Positions 42,570 to 51,275 of a stretch of 64,000 bases of DNA are shown here, in pieces (the stretch's first letter is position 1; each line of letters begins with the position of its first letter). The DNA lies in contig JAVKEJ010000053.1 of assembly GCA_040221475.1 (NCBI GenBank), forward strand, positions 372,001-436,000, in the 5' to 3' direction. Both the position numbers and the translations under genes were made by a program. The notes under the pieces are model-generated. The model did not search any database. It was not told where the DNA came from and worked only from the letters and a program-made list of their open reading frames with translations. The DNA is from WLXB01 sp040221475 (GTDB lineage: Bacteria > Pseudomonadota > Alphaproteobacteria > Rhodospirillales > Rhodospirillaceae).

Positions 42570-43535
42570 TTATGCAGCGTGGCACTTCCGTATTTCGATG
42601 ATCGCGTGCGCGATGTTCAGGCTTTTTGGAATACGTGCGCGGTAGTCATCCGGTTGATGTGTCTCATGACTGACAATCACAATCTCGGCGGCATACTTAC
42701 CAGGCGCAATGCTCCACATGTGAACGTCCGTAATCTTATCATCGCTCCCATTTTCTATGGCGTCATGCAATTGGGTAAGTGTTGAGTCTGAAGCTTGCCA
42801 GTCCAGGAGTGTACGGCTTGAGTTCCGTATCAGTCCGATCGACCACTGAGAAACAAGCAGCGCGCCGACAATTCCCATGGCGGGGTCCATCCAATTCAAG
42901 CCAAACCACTTGCCCGCCATCAACGCGACAATTGCCAGAATAGAGGTGAGGGCATCAGCAATGACATGAAAATACGCTGACTTAAGATTATGGTCTTCAT
43001 GTTCAGATTCATGTGCGTGCTCATGCTCATGGCTGTGCTCGTGTGTGTGATCATGACCATGATCATGGGAATGAGCGCCGGAAGACGCGAGAATCCAAGC
43101 GCTCACCACATTCACCACCAAGCCGACTCCTGCCACAAATAAAGCTTGGTTAAAGGCGATCTCAACCGGATTAAGAAAACGGTCGACGCTTTCCACAGCC
43201 ATAGTTAAGGCAAATCCTAATAAAAGGATCGCACTGGTAAATCCGGCCAAGGCATTCACTTTACCTGTGCCAAAACTGTAACGCCGGTCGGCCGAGAATT
43301 TCCGGGCGTAGATATAGGCGAATACGGAGATGCCCAGCGCCACGGTATGGGAGGCCATATGCAAGCCATCCGCCAGCAACGCCATGGAGCCGAACAAGGT
43401 GCCGGTCACGATTTCGGCAACCATCATGATGCTGGTTATGAGAATGACGAGAATTGTCGCCCGTTCTCCGGCTTTGACTTCATCCTGGCCGAAGGTGTGA
43501 TCGTGCTGCCATTTGCTGAGGTCTGTGGTGTGCAT
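42570..43535 (-). CDS. dmeF: CDF-family metal exporter, DmeF type
   Basis: 321 residues. N terminus with WQHDHTFGQDEVKAGER, typical of DmeF, then six helices; metal sites in ALLADGLHMASHTVAL (Asp/His) and HVIADALTS (His/Asp). A loop of about 30 residues after helix 4 is nearly half His (ahead of helix 5, around residues 152-182). DmeF proteins export Co2+ and Ni2+, others of the family Zn2+. No dmeR repressor gene lies next to it. Divergent from the GDT1-like gene with 122 bases between. Confidence 0.82.
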   Translation of the reverse strand: MHTTDLSKWQHDHTFGQDEVKAGERATILVILITSIMMVAEIVTGTLFGSMALLADGLHMASHTVALGISVFAYIYARKFSADRRYSFGTGKVNALAGFTSAILLLGFALTMAVESVDRFLNPVEIAFNQALFVAGVGLVVNVVSAWILASSGAHSHDHGHDHTHEHSHEHEHAHESEHEDHNLKSAYFHVIADALTSILAIVALMAGKWFGLNWMDPAMGIVGALLVSQWSIGLIRNSSRTLLDWQASDSTLTQLHDAIENGSDDKITDVHMWSIAPGKYAAEIVIVSHETHQPDDYRARIPKSLNIAHAIIEIRKCHAA

Positions 43536-43657
43536 GAGCTAATCCGTAATTTATCGTTTGAACATTACACCGGCTGACTTATTACAAAGCGCGTGACGTT
43601 TAAAGGTCATTCTGAAGTACCAAGTTGAAATGAAAATAAAAGGCGGGTCCTCACTTC

Positions 43658-43933
43658 ATGGATATGATTGCAGTATTCTTCACGGTGTTTCTTGCTGAGC
43701 TCGGCGATAAAACCCAACTCGCGACTGTACTCTTTGCAGCAGATAAAAAACTTGGACCCTGGGCTGTGTTCGCCGCCGCGTCGGCCGCACTGATCTGCTC
43801 GACCGGGCTCGCCGTGCTGGCGGGAACCTATGCGGAACGGCTTATGACGACCGTGCCGATCAAATTGATTGCCGGTGCCGGATTTATCATCATCGGAATT
43901 TGGACGATTGTCGGACATTTTAGTGAAACATAA
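43658..43933 (+). CDS. half-size TMEM165/GDT1 (UPF0016) family protein
   Basis: 91 residues, three helices. FLAELGDKTQLATVLFAA near the N terminus is the family motif (E-x-G-D-[KR]-[TS]). Eukaryotic and many bacterial members have two such halves in one chain; this is a single half and would work as a dimer. Members move Mn2+ or Ca2+ out of the cytoplasm. It ends with FIIIGIWTIVGHFSET. Next to the CDF exporter, so both may be part of metal balance. Ribosome site is poor; an ATG at 43664 is possible. Confidence 0.82.
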   Translation: MDMIAVFFTVFLAELGDKTQLATVLFAADKKLGPWAVFAAASAALICSTGLAVLAGTYAERLMTTVPIKLIAGAGFIIIGIWTIVGHFSET

Positions 43934-43990
43934 AGTTAAAGCGTCACTTTGAGTTTTCCAGGCTCACTCCGGCAGGCCGCTTATAGAGCC

Positions 43991-44836
43991 TCAATAATTC
44001 GGTGGTCGCACGTAGGGCTTGGCGATCTTTTTGAGATCATCGGGCAGGGACGGATTAAACGGTGGGTCCCAGGTGAAGGGTTTTTTCTCCTCGCCGATGT
44101 CGTTGGCCAGCGGGCCATTCACGGTGCGTACCCAGAGGTGATAGCCGACCTCTGATCCTGCCGGTCCGTGATACACGCCGTCGATCCACCAGGCGTAGCC
44201 GCCCGGTCCCATGCGGCCGCAATCGCCCCACACGTATTCGCCGTCAATGGCGTAAATCTCTTCGATCATCGGGTGCGTCCATTGGGGCTTCATCATACCT
44301 GCGGGCACGCGATGGGGGCGGGTGCAATACAGGAACGAACTTTCCTTGGTGTAGGGGTCATTGCGCAGCGGTTTGATGGCGGTGCCACCAGCGAACTTGG
44401 GATCGGTCAAGCCTTCATCCCACTCCATGCTGAGCGGATCGACAAACGGAATCAGCAGTTTCTTGTCATAGTCCGGACCTGCACCGGGTTTGACTTCGGG
44501 CCGGTCGGCAAAGGTGGTGAGCAACACCGCCCCGCGCTCGGATGAGGCGTGTTGGCGCGTGTACCCAGCGGGCAGAAAGCCATACTGATGGGTGGTGTAG
44601 GTCTGGCCGTTGATGGTGATGGCGCCTTCTAGCACCAAGAACTCTTCATGGGCGGTGACAAATTCTGGCGTGCTGCGCGACCATCCGGCAGGGTAGCGAA
44701 TGACCGTGGTTGAGTCTGTGCCGGCCTCATCAATGGACAGGATTTTCATATCCACGTCATCGCGTCCGGGCGCATAGAGCCCTTTCTGCCAATGAATGTC
44801 CTGGGCTTGAATAAAGAGAATATGTGGCCGTGCCAT
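43991..44836 (-). CDS. bicupin DUF4437-like protein (copy 1)
   Basis: 281 residues, two cupin domains. N-terminal cupin: TAHEEFLVLEGAITINGQTY with GFLPAGYTRQH; C-terminal cupin: KPQWTHPMIEEIYAIDGEYVWGD with GGYAWWIDGVYHGPAGSEVGY. The opening MARPHILFIQAQDIHWQKG is shared by all three copies in the region (MPRPHCMFIQAQDQPW, MARPHTCFVQAQDIPW). Metal ligands differ from the HxH norm (HEE in the first domain), so the metal and the chemistry are uncertain. AAGGGGG precedes the ATG. It is divergent from copy 2. Confidence 0.75.
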   Translation of the reverse strand: MARPHILFIQAQDIHWQKGLYAPGRDDVDMKILSIDEAGTDSTTVIRYPAGWSRSTPEFVTAHEEFLVLEGAITINGQTYTTHQYGFLPAGYTRQHASSERGAVLLTTFADRPEVKPGAGPDYDKKLLIPFVDPLSMEWDEGLTDPKFAGGTAIKPLRNDPYTKESSFLYCTRPHRVPAGMMKPQWTHPMIEEIYAIDGEYVWGDCGRMGPGGYAWWIDGVYHGPAGSEVGYHLWVRTVNGPLANDIGEEKKPFTWDPPFNPSLPDDLKKIAKPYVRPPNY

Positions 44837-44948
44837 GCTGGAAGTCCCCCTTGAGTACTGTTTGTGGCGTAATCATGACTGAGGGGCGGGCTTGGCGCAA
44901 CGTTGGGCACTAAGAACCAGCCGGGGTGTTCTTTGTCAGGGTTGCTGG

Positions 44949-44968
44949 CTAAACTTCAGACTAAACTT
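44949..44968 (+). promoter_or_regulatory. short direct repeat before bicupin copy 2
   Basis: CTAAACTT occurs at 44949-44956 and 44961-44968, 12 bases apart, just before the ribosome site and ATG at 44983. Could be a regulator half-site pair; weak evidence. Confidence 0.3.
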
Positions 44969-44982
44969 ACTGGGAGAGGATC

Positions 44983-45840
44983 ATGCCACGACCTCATTGC
45001 ATGTTTATCCAGGCGCAAGATCAGCCTTGGCGACAGGGCTTTCCGGGTGCGGGGGCAGTGGGGGAACGCCAAAGCCTCGACGTCAAAGTTTTGAGCGTTG
45101 ATCCTGAGACCGGCGGCAGTTCGGCCATCGTGCGTTACCCGGCGGGGTGGCAACAAAGTGGTGCGCGCTATCTGTCCTGCCATGAAGAGTTCTTGGTGCT
45201 GGAGGGGAGCCTGAACCTCAATGGCAAAGATTACGGATCCTATGCCTATGCCAATCTTCCGGCCGGGTACGTGCGCGAGTCTTTTTCTGCGCCGCGCGGG
45301 GCGGTGGTGTTGACCATGGTGTCCGCAGCGCCGACGGAGATTGAGGCCGTCGCGCCGGGTGAGATGTTTGATGAAAAGCTGCTGGTGGAGCAGATCGACG
45401 TGGCCCCCGATGGCCTGGAAGGCTGGACGGAAAACCCTTACACCCGTTATCTCATGGGCACTGGCGTGCGCCCCTTGCGCGAAGACCCCTACACCGGCGA
45501 AATCAGTATTCTGTATGCCGCACTGCCGTTCCGGTACATGGAAAAGCAATGGACCCATCCGACCGTGCAGGAAATGTTTGTGTTGTCCGGGGAGTACGCC
45601 ATCAATGATGTGGGCGTGATGTGCCCAGGCTCTTACGCGTGGTGGGAGCCCAATCACTTTCATGGACCTTACGGATCGCATACTGGTTTTATGATGTTTA
45701 TCCGCACCGTCGGCGGCAAATTGGCTAATGCCTTTGGCGAAGAGGGCCTCGCGATTGATTACGACGCGCCCTATAAACCTGTCGTGCCCGATGCATTAAA
45801 ACCTTACGCCAAGGCCCCCGTTCGGCGTACGCTTTATTGA
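44983..45840 (+). CDS. bicupin DUF4437-like protein (copy 2)
   Basis: 285 residues. First domain SCHEEFLVLEGSLNLNGKDY and ANLPAGYVRESF; second domain EKQWTHPTVQEMFVLSGEYAINDVG with GSYAWWEPNHFHGPYGSHTG. Same layout as copies 1 and 3. The recurring THP..(I/V)(E/Q)E(I/M)(Y/F)....GEY in the second domain supplies a His and Glu likely to bind metal. Start has GAGAGGA upstream. First of three genes (bicupin, NTF2-like, bicupin) in one operon. Confidence 0.75.
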   Translation: MPRPHCMFIQAQDQPWRQGFPGAGAVGERQSLDVKVLSVDPETGGSSAIVRYPAGWQQSGARYLSCHEEFLVLEGSLNLNGKDYGSYAYANLPAGYVRESFSAPRGAVVLTMVSAAPTEIEAVAPGEMFDEKLLVEQIDVAPDGLEGWTENPYTRYLMGTGVRPLREDPYTGEISILYAALPFRYMEKQWTHPTVQEMFVLSGEYAINDVGVMCPGSYAWWEPNHFHGPYGSHTGFMMFIRTVGGKLANAFGEEGLAIDYDAPYKPVVPDALKPYAKAPVRRTLY

Positions 45841-45861
45841 GATAAGAATGAGGAGAAAGGC

Positions 45862-46239
45862 GTGTCCGACGCTATAGAGACCGTTAAAACATTCCTGGAG
45901 GCTTTGGGGCGGCGCGATATGGACGCGGTGAACAAGCTGCTTGGTCCGGGCTTTCGCATGACCATCAGCGGCGGGCATGTGTTTACCTCGCCGGCGGACT
46001 TTGCCGCCTTTTCCAAGGGGCGTCATAAAAGCGCGCGCAAAACAACAGATACCTACGAGGCCATGCCCGGTGATGATTGCACGGTGGTCTATGCCATCGG
46101 CTCGATGGCGAGCACGTGGAATGATGACACCACGTACGAAGGGGTGCGCTACATTGATCGCTTTGAGATCGCCGATGACAAAATTGTCGATATGCGGGTG
46201 TGGAGTGACATGGCTGAGTTCCGGCCGGTTGAGGACTAA
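45862..46239 (+). CDS. NTF2-like (SnoaL-type) protein, copy 1
   Basis: 125 residues, GTG start with AGGAG and AAAGG upstream. MSDAIETVKTFLEALGRRDM then FRMTISGGHVFTS, FSKGRHKSARKTTD and VRYIDRFEIADDKIVDMRVWSDMA form the cone fold of the NTF2/SnoaL superfamily. Members are ketosteroid isomerase-like, cyclases or binding proteins. Closest relative in the window is the protein at 58326. It lies between two bicupin genes. Active-site residues cannot be assigned. Confidence 0.78.
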   Translation: MSDAIETVKTFLEALGRRDMDAVNKLLGPGFRMTISGGHVFTSPADFAAFSKGRHKSARKTTDTYEAMPGDDCTVVYAIGSMASTWNDDTTYEGVRYIDRFEIADDKIVDMRVWSDMAEFRPVED

Positions 46240-46257
46240 GAAGCGAAGGGGAAACAC

Positions 46258-47121
46258 ATGGCACGACCGCATACCTGTTTTGTACAGGCCCAGGACATTC
46301 CGTGGGCGGAGGGCGTGCCTGGAAACCCAGACATCCCGCTTCAAAGCAAAGCGCTGAGCTATGACAAAGAGACCGGGGCCTTCACGGCAATCCTGAAAAT
46401 AGAGCCCGGTTTTTCGCGGCCAGGGCCGGTGCATTTTCGCTGTGACGTTGAAATCTTCATGCTCGAAGGCGAGCTGGAAGTAAATGACGAGGTTTATGCC
46501 AAAGACACCTATGCCTATTGGCCGTCGGGCTATGTGCGCGAGACCACCGCCTCAGCACATGGATGTGTTTTGTTGGCGCTATTTGATGGCTTTCATCACC
46601 CTATTTTAGGCGCGCCAGCAGACGGGCACTTCCGCGAAGACAAGCTGATTCGAAAGCTTAACGTCTATGACATGGACTGGCAGACGGGCGAGGCGGGCTC
46701 GGTGACCGGTAAGCCGCTCTCGCCAACAATTTTTACCAAGAAGCTGCGGGTGGATCCTGACACCCAGGAGCAAACCTTTCTCTACGCGGCACTGCCGCAT
46801 CATGCGCCGCCACCCATTATGAAAGGAAAGTTCGGCCATCCGATGATTGAGGAGATTTTTGTGCTGTCGGGTGAATACGTCTTTGGCGATGTCGGCAAAA
46901 TGGGTCCAGGTGGGTATGCTTGGTGGCGTGAGAACGAAATGCACGGCCCGGCGGGCAGCGAGATTGGCTATAACCTGTTCATCCGCATTTATGGCGGCGC
47001 ATTGAAAAATACGTTTTCAGCCGAGCCTTCGCCGTTTTCCTATACGCCCGCGCATAATCCGGCGCTGCCAGAGCACTTGAAAAACCACGCCAAGCCTTAT
47101 CCGTTTAAGGACTTGTGGTAG
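46258..47121 (+). CDS. bicupin DUF4437-like protein (copy 3)
   Basis: 287 residues. First domain FRCDVEIFMLEGELEVNDEVY and YWPSGYVRETTA; second KFGHPMIEEIFVLSGEYVFGDVG with GGYAWWRENEMHGPAGSEIGY. The first domain lacks the HEE of copies 1 and 2 (CDVE), so the metal site there may be lost while the second domain keeps HPMIEE. Strong AAGGGG ribosome site. It ends 11 bases before the convergent queE stop. Confidence 0.75.
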   Translation: MARPHTCFVQAQDIPWAEGVPGNPDIPLQSKALSYDKETGAFTAILKIEPGFSRPGPVHFRCDVEIFMLEGELEVNDEVYAKDTYAYWPSGYVRETTASAHGCVLLALFDGFHHPILGAPADGHFREDKLIRKLNVYDMDWQTGEAGSVTGKPLSPTIFTKKLRVDPDTQEQTFLYAALPHHAPPPIMKGKFGHPMIEEIFVLSGEYVFGDVGKMGPGGYAWWRENEMHGPAGSEIGYNLFIRIYGGALKNTFSAEPSPFSYTPAHNPALPEHLKNHAKPYPFKDLW

Positions 47122-47132
47122 GCGTTTTTCGG

Positions 47133-47768
47133 CTAAGGAATGCCCAGCACTTTGTGGGTCTGGAGGCTCAGCCGCCAGGCGGGGTTGTCCCGGCAAAAGG
47201 CGATGCAGGCGGTGAGGCTCTCCTGATAGGTGGGGCCATCCATGGGCTGCACAAAGCGATGCTGGAAGTCCTGGTTCTCTAAGTCCCGGGGGTCGAGGCC
47301 CGCCTGCGGGTGGACGATTTTGAGTTCGCTACCGCAGCGTTGGACCTGTTTTGTCCCGGCTTTCGGGCTGACACAAATCCAATCAATACCCTCGGGCGCG
47401 GGCAGGGTGCCATTGGTCTCGATGGCGATCTCGAAATCTTGGGCATGAAGTGCGGCGATCAGGGGGGCGTCGAGCTGCAGCAGAGGCTCTCCACCCGTGA
47501 AGACCACATAGCGCTTGCCGCTTTGAGTATTAGGCCAATAGCTGGCTATTCTGTTTGCAAGGGCCTCGGCTTGCTTGAACGACCCGCCGCCTGCGCCGTC
47601 GGTGCCGACGAAGTCTGTGTCGCAGAACCGGCATTGGGCGGTGGCGCGATCTTCTTCCCGGCCAGACCACAAGTTACAGCCCGTGAAGCGGCAAAATACC
47701 GCCGCGCGGCCAGTGTGTGCGCCTTCGCCTTGCAGGGTGTAATGAATCTCTTTCACGGCGTAGGTCAT
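47133..47768 (-). CDS. queE: 7-carboxy-7-deazaguanine synthase QueE
   Basis: 211 residues, radical SAM enzyme. Cysteines 31, 46 and 49 form the CX14CX2C cluster motif distinctive of QueE (CNLWSGREEDRATAQCRFC), with YTLQGEGAHTGRAAVFCRF before and TGGEPLLQLD after. It converts 6-carboxy-5,6,7,8-tetrahydropterin to 7-carboxy-7-deazaguanine, the ring-contraction step of queuosine synthesis. Starts in the ATGA overlap with queC, on the minus strand. Confidence 0.93.
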   Translation of the reverse strand: MTYAVKEIHYTLQGEGAHTGRAAVFCRFTGCNLWSGREEDRATAQCRFCDTDFVGTDGAGGGSFKQAEALANRIASYWPNTQSGKRYVVFTGGEPLLQLDAPLIAALHAQDFEIAIETNGTLPAPEGIDWICVSPKAGTKQVQRCGSELKIVHPQAGLDPRDLENQDFQHRFVQPMDGPTYQESLTACIAFCRDNPAWRLSLQTHKVLGIP

Positions 47769-48478
47769 GGTGCGGCCTTGTACTTGGCATAACCTGCTGA
47801 TCGGAGGTCGCAGGCGAAGCAGTCATCACAGCCATAGCCCCAGGCGTGCCGGTGCGTGCGGTCGCCGCGATAGCAGGTGTGGGTGTGCTCAATGATCAGG
47901 TCGGTGAGGGTATCACCGCCAAGGGTCTCTGTAAGGCCCCAGGTGGCCGCTTTATCCAGTTTCATCAGCGGTGTTGCGATGGAGACCGGTCGATCTAAGC
48001 CACGGCTGAGTGCCAGTTCCATGGCATCCAGGGTGTCTCTGCGGCAATCCGGGTAGCCGGAATAGTCGGTTTCGCACATACCGCCCACCAACACGCTGAT
48101 CCCGCGCCGGTAGGCCAGGGCGGCGGCGGCATTTAAAAATGCGAGATTGCGACCTGGCACGAAGGTGGTGGGCAGCCCGGCGTCTCCCATTTCAATCGCT
48201 ACATCATGAGTCATGGCCGTTTCTCCCAAGGCGCTGAGATAGCCGAGATCAACGGTATGATCTGCCCCCAGGCGTTTGCCCCAGGTTGGAAATTTGGTGC
48301 GCAGCTGGTCGAGGACCGTCGCCCGGCAGGTCAGTTCAATATGGTGGCGCTGGCCATAATCGAAGCCGATGGTTTCTACAGTGTCGTAGCGGTCCAAGGC
48401 CCAGGCCAGGCAGGCTGTGGAATCCTGTCCTCCCGAAAAGAGGACCAACGCAGAAGGAGTTGAAGCGGTCTTGATCAT
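47765..48478 (-). CDS. queC: 7-cyano-7-deazaguanine synthase QueC
   Basis: 237 residues. ATP-binding LVLFSGGQDSTACLAWAL (residues 11-28), GFDYGQRHHIEL, CETDYSGYPDCR, and four zinc cysteines in HTCYRGD and GYGCDDCFACDLR. It turns 7-carboxy-7-deazaguanine into preQ0 using ATP and ammonia. Operon order queC-queE on the minus strand, divergent from queD. I looked for a preQ1 riboswitch in front and saw none. No queF or folE in the window. Confidence 0.95.
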   Translation of the reverse strand: MIKTASTPSALVLFSGGQDSTACLAWALDRYDTVETIGFDYGQRHHIELTCRATVLDQLRTKFPTWGKRLGADHTVDLGYLSALGETAMTHDVAIEMGDAGLPTTFVPGRNLAFLNAAAALAYRRGISVLVGGMCETDYSGYPDCRRDTLDAMELALSRGLDRPVSIATPLMKLDKAATWGLTETLGGDTLTDLIIEHTHTCYRGDRTHRHAWGYGCDDCFACDLRSAGYAKYKAAP

Positions 48479-48656
48479 GATGGGCGCACTTTGACCAGTC
48501 GAGAGAATAGGTCAAGAAAGAATTTTAAGTAATTGATATTCATATGATAATTGAAAATACGATAAACAAAACAATAGTGGTTTATCAGGCCGTGCTTTTT
48601 TGTGGCGTTAATGGCATAGTCCGCGCCGTTCAACGGACAAATCATTAAGACGATCC

Positions 48657-49025
48657 ATGGAAATCTTTAAGAGTTTTACATTCGAAGCAGCGCACCATCT
48701 GGCGCCTAATGTCTCGCCAGACCACCGCTATGCGCGCCTGCATGGGCATTCCTTTTCAGCTGAAGTCTATTTGGCGGGAGACCCAGACAAAAATACGGGC
48801 TGGATTGTGGATTTCGCGGACGTCGATGAGGCCATTGCAGTCCTGAAAGCGGACTTGGATCATGGCTATTTGAACGACCTTGAAGGGCTCGACCATCCAA
48901 CACTGGAAAACATCGCTGTGTGGGTTTGGGATAAGCTGGCCACAAAGTTTCCGGCCTTGAGTAAAGTTGTCATCCGGCGCGGCTCTTGCGGCGAAGGCTG
49001 TATCTACACTGGGCCTGCGGCTTAG
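48657..49025 (+). CDS. queD: QueD-type 6-carboxytetrahydropterin synthase, catalytic Cys replaced by Tyr
   Basis: 122 residues, closely following E. coli QueD: FKSFTFEAAHHL, HGHSFSAEVYLAG, DLDHGYLNDLEGLDHPTLEN and CGEGCIYTG. Zinc ligands (His13, His29, His31) and the Asp-His pair in LDHGYLND are kept. The residue three before HGH, Cys in QueD (CxxxHGH), is Tyr25 (HRYARLHGH); codon tat is unambiguous. Divergent from queC with 178 bases between. Either the activity differs or another residue replaces the nucleophile. Confidence 0.88.
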   Translation: MEIFKSFTFEAAHHLAPNVSPDHRYARLHGHSFSAEVYLAGDPDKNTGWIVDFADVDEAIAVLKADLDHGYLNDLEGLDHPTLENIAVWVWDKLATKFPALSKVVIRRGSCGEGCIYTGPAA

Positions 49026-49046
49026 GCATTCGCGCTTATTTAATAG

Positions 49047-50432
49047 TTAGATATCTAAAAGGTTTGAGACCGTCTGAGCGACAGCCAGGAGCTGCTCGTC
49101 CCGCCCAGGTAAGCCATCCAGTTCTAATCCGACCGGCAATCCAGATTGGCTCAAGCCAATTGGCAGGCTGATCCCCGGTCGTCGCCCGGCGCTGCCGGGA
49201 CCGGTGTTGCTAAAATAGAACCACGACAAGATGGACTCCCCATTGCGCATGACATTGTCGTCTTCTGCTAAAGGCAGCGCGACTTCTGGTGTAGTCGGGA
49301 AGGCGATCGCATCCAGTTTGTTGTCGATGAACAGACGTGCCCACACGGCCTGATAAGCCTTGAGCCCGTCTCCTATGGCGTAGGCATAGGCCGCCTGGTC
49401 GTGGACTTTACGCAACCGATCTTCGGTAAAGGCTTTCACCGAGGGCGAAGCGATCTTTGCGGTCAAGCTGTCCAGGGAGAGATCCGGCGCATGTGCGGCC
49501 AAGTACGCCCGCATCACGTCTGGAAACTCGCTGTCGATGACACCGACTGTGGCGGCACGGCGCACATCGGTGTGAGAAGACAAATCGACAGGCACCAAAG
49601 TTACCCCAGATTTCGCTAATCGTTGTAGGGCGTCATCAATGATACGGCTGATTTGAGCGCTGGCGGCCTCAATGAGATGCTCGGCGACCCCAATGCGCAA
49701 GTTTGTATCCTGGCTTGAGGCCAGAGTTGTGCCGCGTTCAGCCAACAGACGATCGAGGAGCAGGATGTCTTCCATGGTTGCTGCCAGCGGGCCTGCTGTG
49801 TCCTGGGTGCGGGAGAGTGGCACAATCCCGGCATTGCTATAGCGCCCCGTTGATGGCCGGAAGCCAAAAACACCGCATAATGCAGCCGGCACCCTGACCG
49901 AGCCTGCGGTGTCCGTGCCCAAACCTACAGGAGCTAAACCTGCGGCGATGGCAGCCGCTGTCCCGCCGGAAGAGCCTCCGGGAATACGCGTTTTATCGTA
50001 TGGGTTTCGGACCGGCCCAAACGTATGGTTGGCGCTGGTCCCGCCCGACGACAATTCATGCATGTTGGCTTTGCCGGCGAGCAGCGCGCCAGCCTTGAAC
50101 AAGCGCGCGGCAATAGGTGCGTTGGTTTTCGGCAGGTTTCCGACCAGAGCCGGGGTGCCGCCGCTGGTGGCCATGGCGGAGGTGTTGATGTTGTCTTTCA
50201 ACAGTACTGGCACACCATGCAAAGATCCTCGGATCTTGCCGAGAGACATCGCCACATCAGCTTCTTTGGCTTGGGCCAGCAGGGTTATGCGGTCATAGGT
50301 TGCGTAGGCGTTCAGATCGGTATGGGCTTCTATCCGGTTGCACAGATCTTCGCATAAGGCTTCAGAGGTGATTTCTCTGCGGACGATTTTTTTGGCAAGC
50401 GTGCTGGCGCTGGTGGAGTGCTGCTGAGACAC
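49047..50432 (-). CDS. amidase signature family hydrolase
   Basis: 461 residues from GTG at 50432, preceded by AGGAAAG; an upstream ATG at 50543 has no ribosome site and would add 37 atypical residues. Catalytic Ser-cisSer-Lys triad: Lys in VLLKDNINTS, cis-Ser in GGSSGGTAAAIAAG, nucleophile Ser in GTDTAGSVRVPAALCG. Hydrolyses an amide bond; substrate unknown. C-terminal GLPVGLELDGLPGRDEQLL is typical. Convergent with queD, 21 bases between stops. It sits in a neighbourhood with other nitrogen-chemistry genes. Confidence 0.9.
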   Translation of the reverse strand: MSQQHSTSASTLAKKIVRREITSEALCEDLCNRIEAHTDLNAYATYDRITLLAQAKEADVAMSLGKIRGSLHGVPVLLKDNINTSAMATSGGTPALVGNLPKTNAPIAARLFKAGALLAGKANMHELSSGGTSANHTFGPVRNPYDKTRIPGGSSGGTAAAIAAGLAPVGLGTDTAGSVRVPAALCGVFGFRPSTGRYSNAGIVPLSRTQDTAGPLAATMEDILLLDRLLAERGTTLASSQDTNLRIGVAEHLIEAASAQISRIIDDALQRLAKSGVTLVPVDLSSHTDVRRAATVGVIDSEFPDVMRAYLAAHAPDLSLDSLTAKIASPSVKAFTEDRLRKVHDQAAYAYAIGDGLKAYQAVWARLFIDNKLDAIAFPTTPEVALPLAEDDNVMRNGESILSWFYFSNTGPGSAGRRPGISLPIGLSQSGLPVGLELDGLPGRDEQLLAVAQTVSNLLDI

Positions 50433-50570
50433 GGCGAGACTTTCCTGTAGCTGGCCTGATGCCGGAATTAATCCCTGATGTCGAGATGAAACAGTCTGGA
50501 ACGGTCTGCCCGCCCGGGCAACCCCAAACCATGCCCAACTCATTCTATCAGTATAAACTTTGCTGTTGTT

Positions 50571-51101
50571 TCACTGGTCCAGCGGCGGCTCTTTTGGGCA
50601 GCTATGGCCGATATCCACCCAGAGTATTTTCGGCGTTTCCAGCCAGACATCGGGAAATTCTTTATAGCCAAGATCACCGATCATCTCAGTATACGAGACC
50701 ACCCGTTTGTTTGAACTCTTGGGCGATACCAGGGGCAGTGCAATGGTCTCAATCATCGACAGTCGCCCCTGTGTCGATTTGAAGTATGAATTGACGAGCA
50801 TGCCACACGGATGTGTCACAATGGTGAGGGCATTTTCGTACCAGGCTTTCTCCAGCCCTTCACTTTGCGCAGTGCCAATGATTGTACCGGTCTGGTCATG
50901 GCCCCATTGCTCGACCAGTCCCGTCCCCATGAGACGGACGACCGCCGTTTCATTAATGAGTTCGAGCATGAACGTGCCAGGGGCGTAATCTGGGTGCGCG
51001 TTATCAAAAAAGACGGAGCTTTCAGGTATGTCTGATGCGCCGCGCAGAGACGTCCAGTGGTCATAAAACTTACGGCAGGAGGCCGATGTAAAATCAATCA
51101 T
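50571..51101 (-). CDS. PAS_5-type PAS domain protein
   Basis: 176 residues from ATG 51101; a TTG at 51119 could add six. FYDHWTSLRGASDIPESS, then FMLELINETAVVRLMGTGLVEQWGHDQTGT is the pattern of the PAS_5 family, single-domain PAS proteins common in alphaproteobacteria, often with W..LRG..MP near the start. A sensory or ligand-binding role is likely, but no output domain is attached. Followed on the map by a divergent SDR gene. Confidence 0.78.
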   Translation of the reverse strand: MIDFTSASCRKFYDHWTSLRGASDIPESSVFFDNAHPDYAPGTFMLELINETAVVRLMGTGLVEQWGHDQTGTIIGTAQSEGLEKAWYENALTIVTHPCGMLVNSYFKSTQGRLSMIETIALPLVSPKSSNKRVVSYTEMIGDLGYKEFPDVWLETPKILWVDIGHSCPKEPPLDQ

Positions 51102-51275
51102 AGCCTCAGCCTGCGACAAGTCTTTTTGAGGCGCAACAGTTTTTAGGGGGCTCGTCTGGTGTGTCTCGGGGGTTGCGCCAGCCGTTTAACCCTGGCATGT
51201 GTCGGGAGAAGAGATATCCTCACCTTTGTGTATTTTGCGGGTATCTCAAATATTATCTGAATTGGAGCTTTCCTG

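Noticed and set aside
43000..43090. Simple-sequence repeat of CAT/CAC-type triplets
   Set aside because: It encodes the His-rich metal loop of the CDF exporter and needs no other explanation.
48479..48656. PreQ1 riboswitch between queC and queD
   Set aside because: I looked for the short preQ1-I hairpin with its A-rich tail on both strands and found neither it nor a preQ1-II layout.
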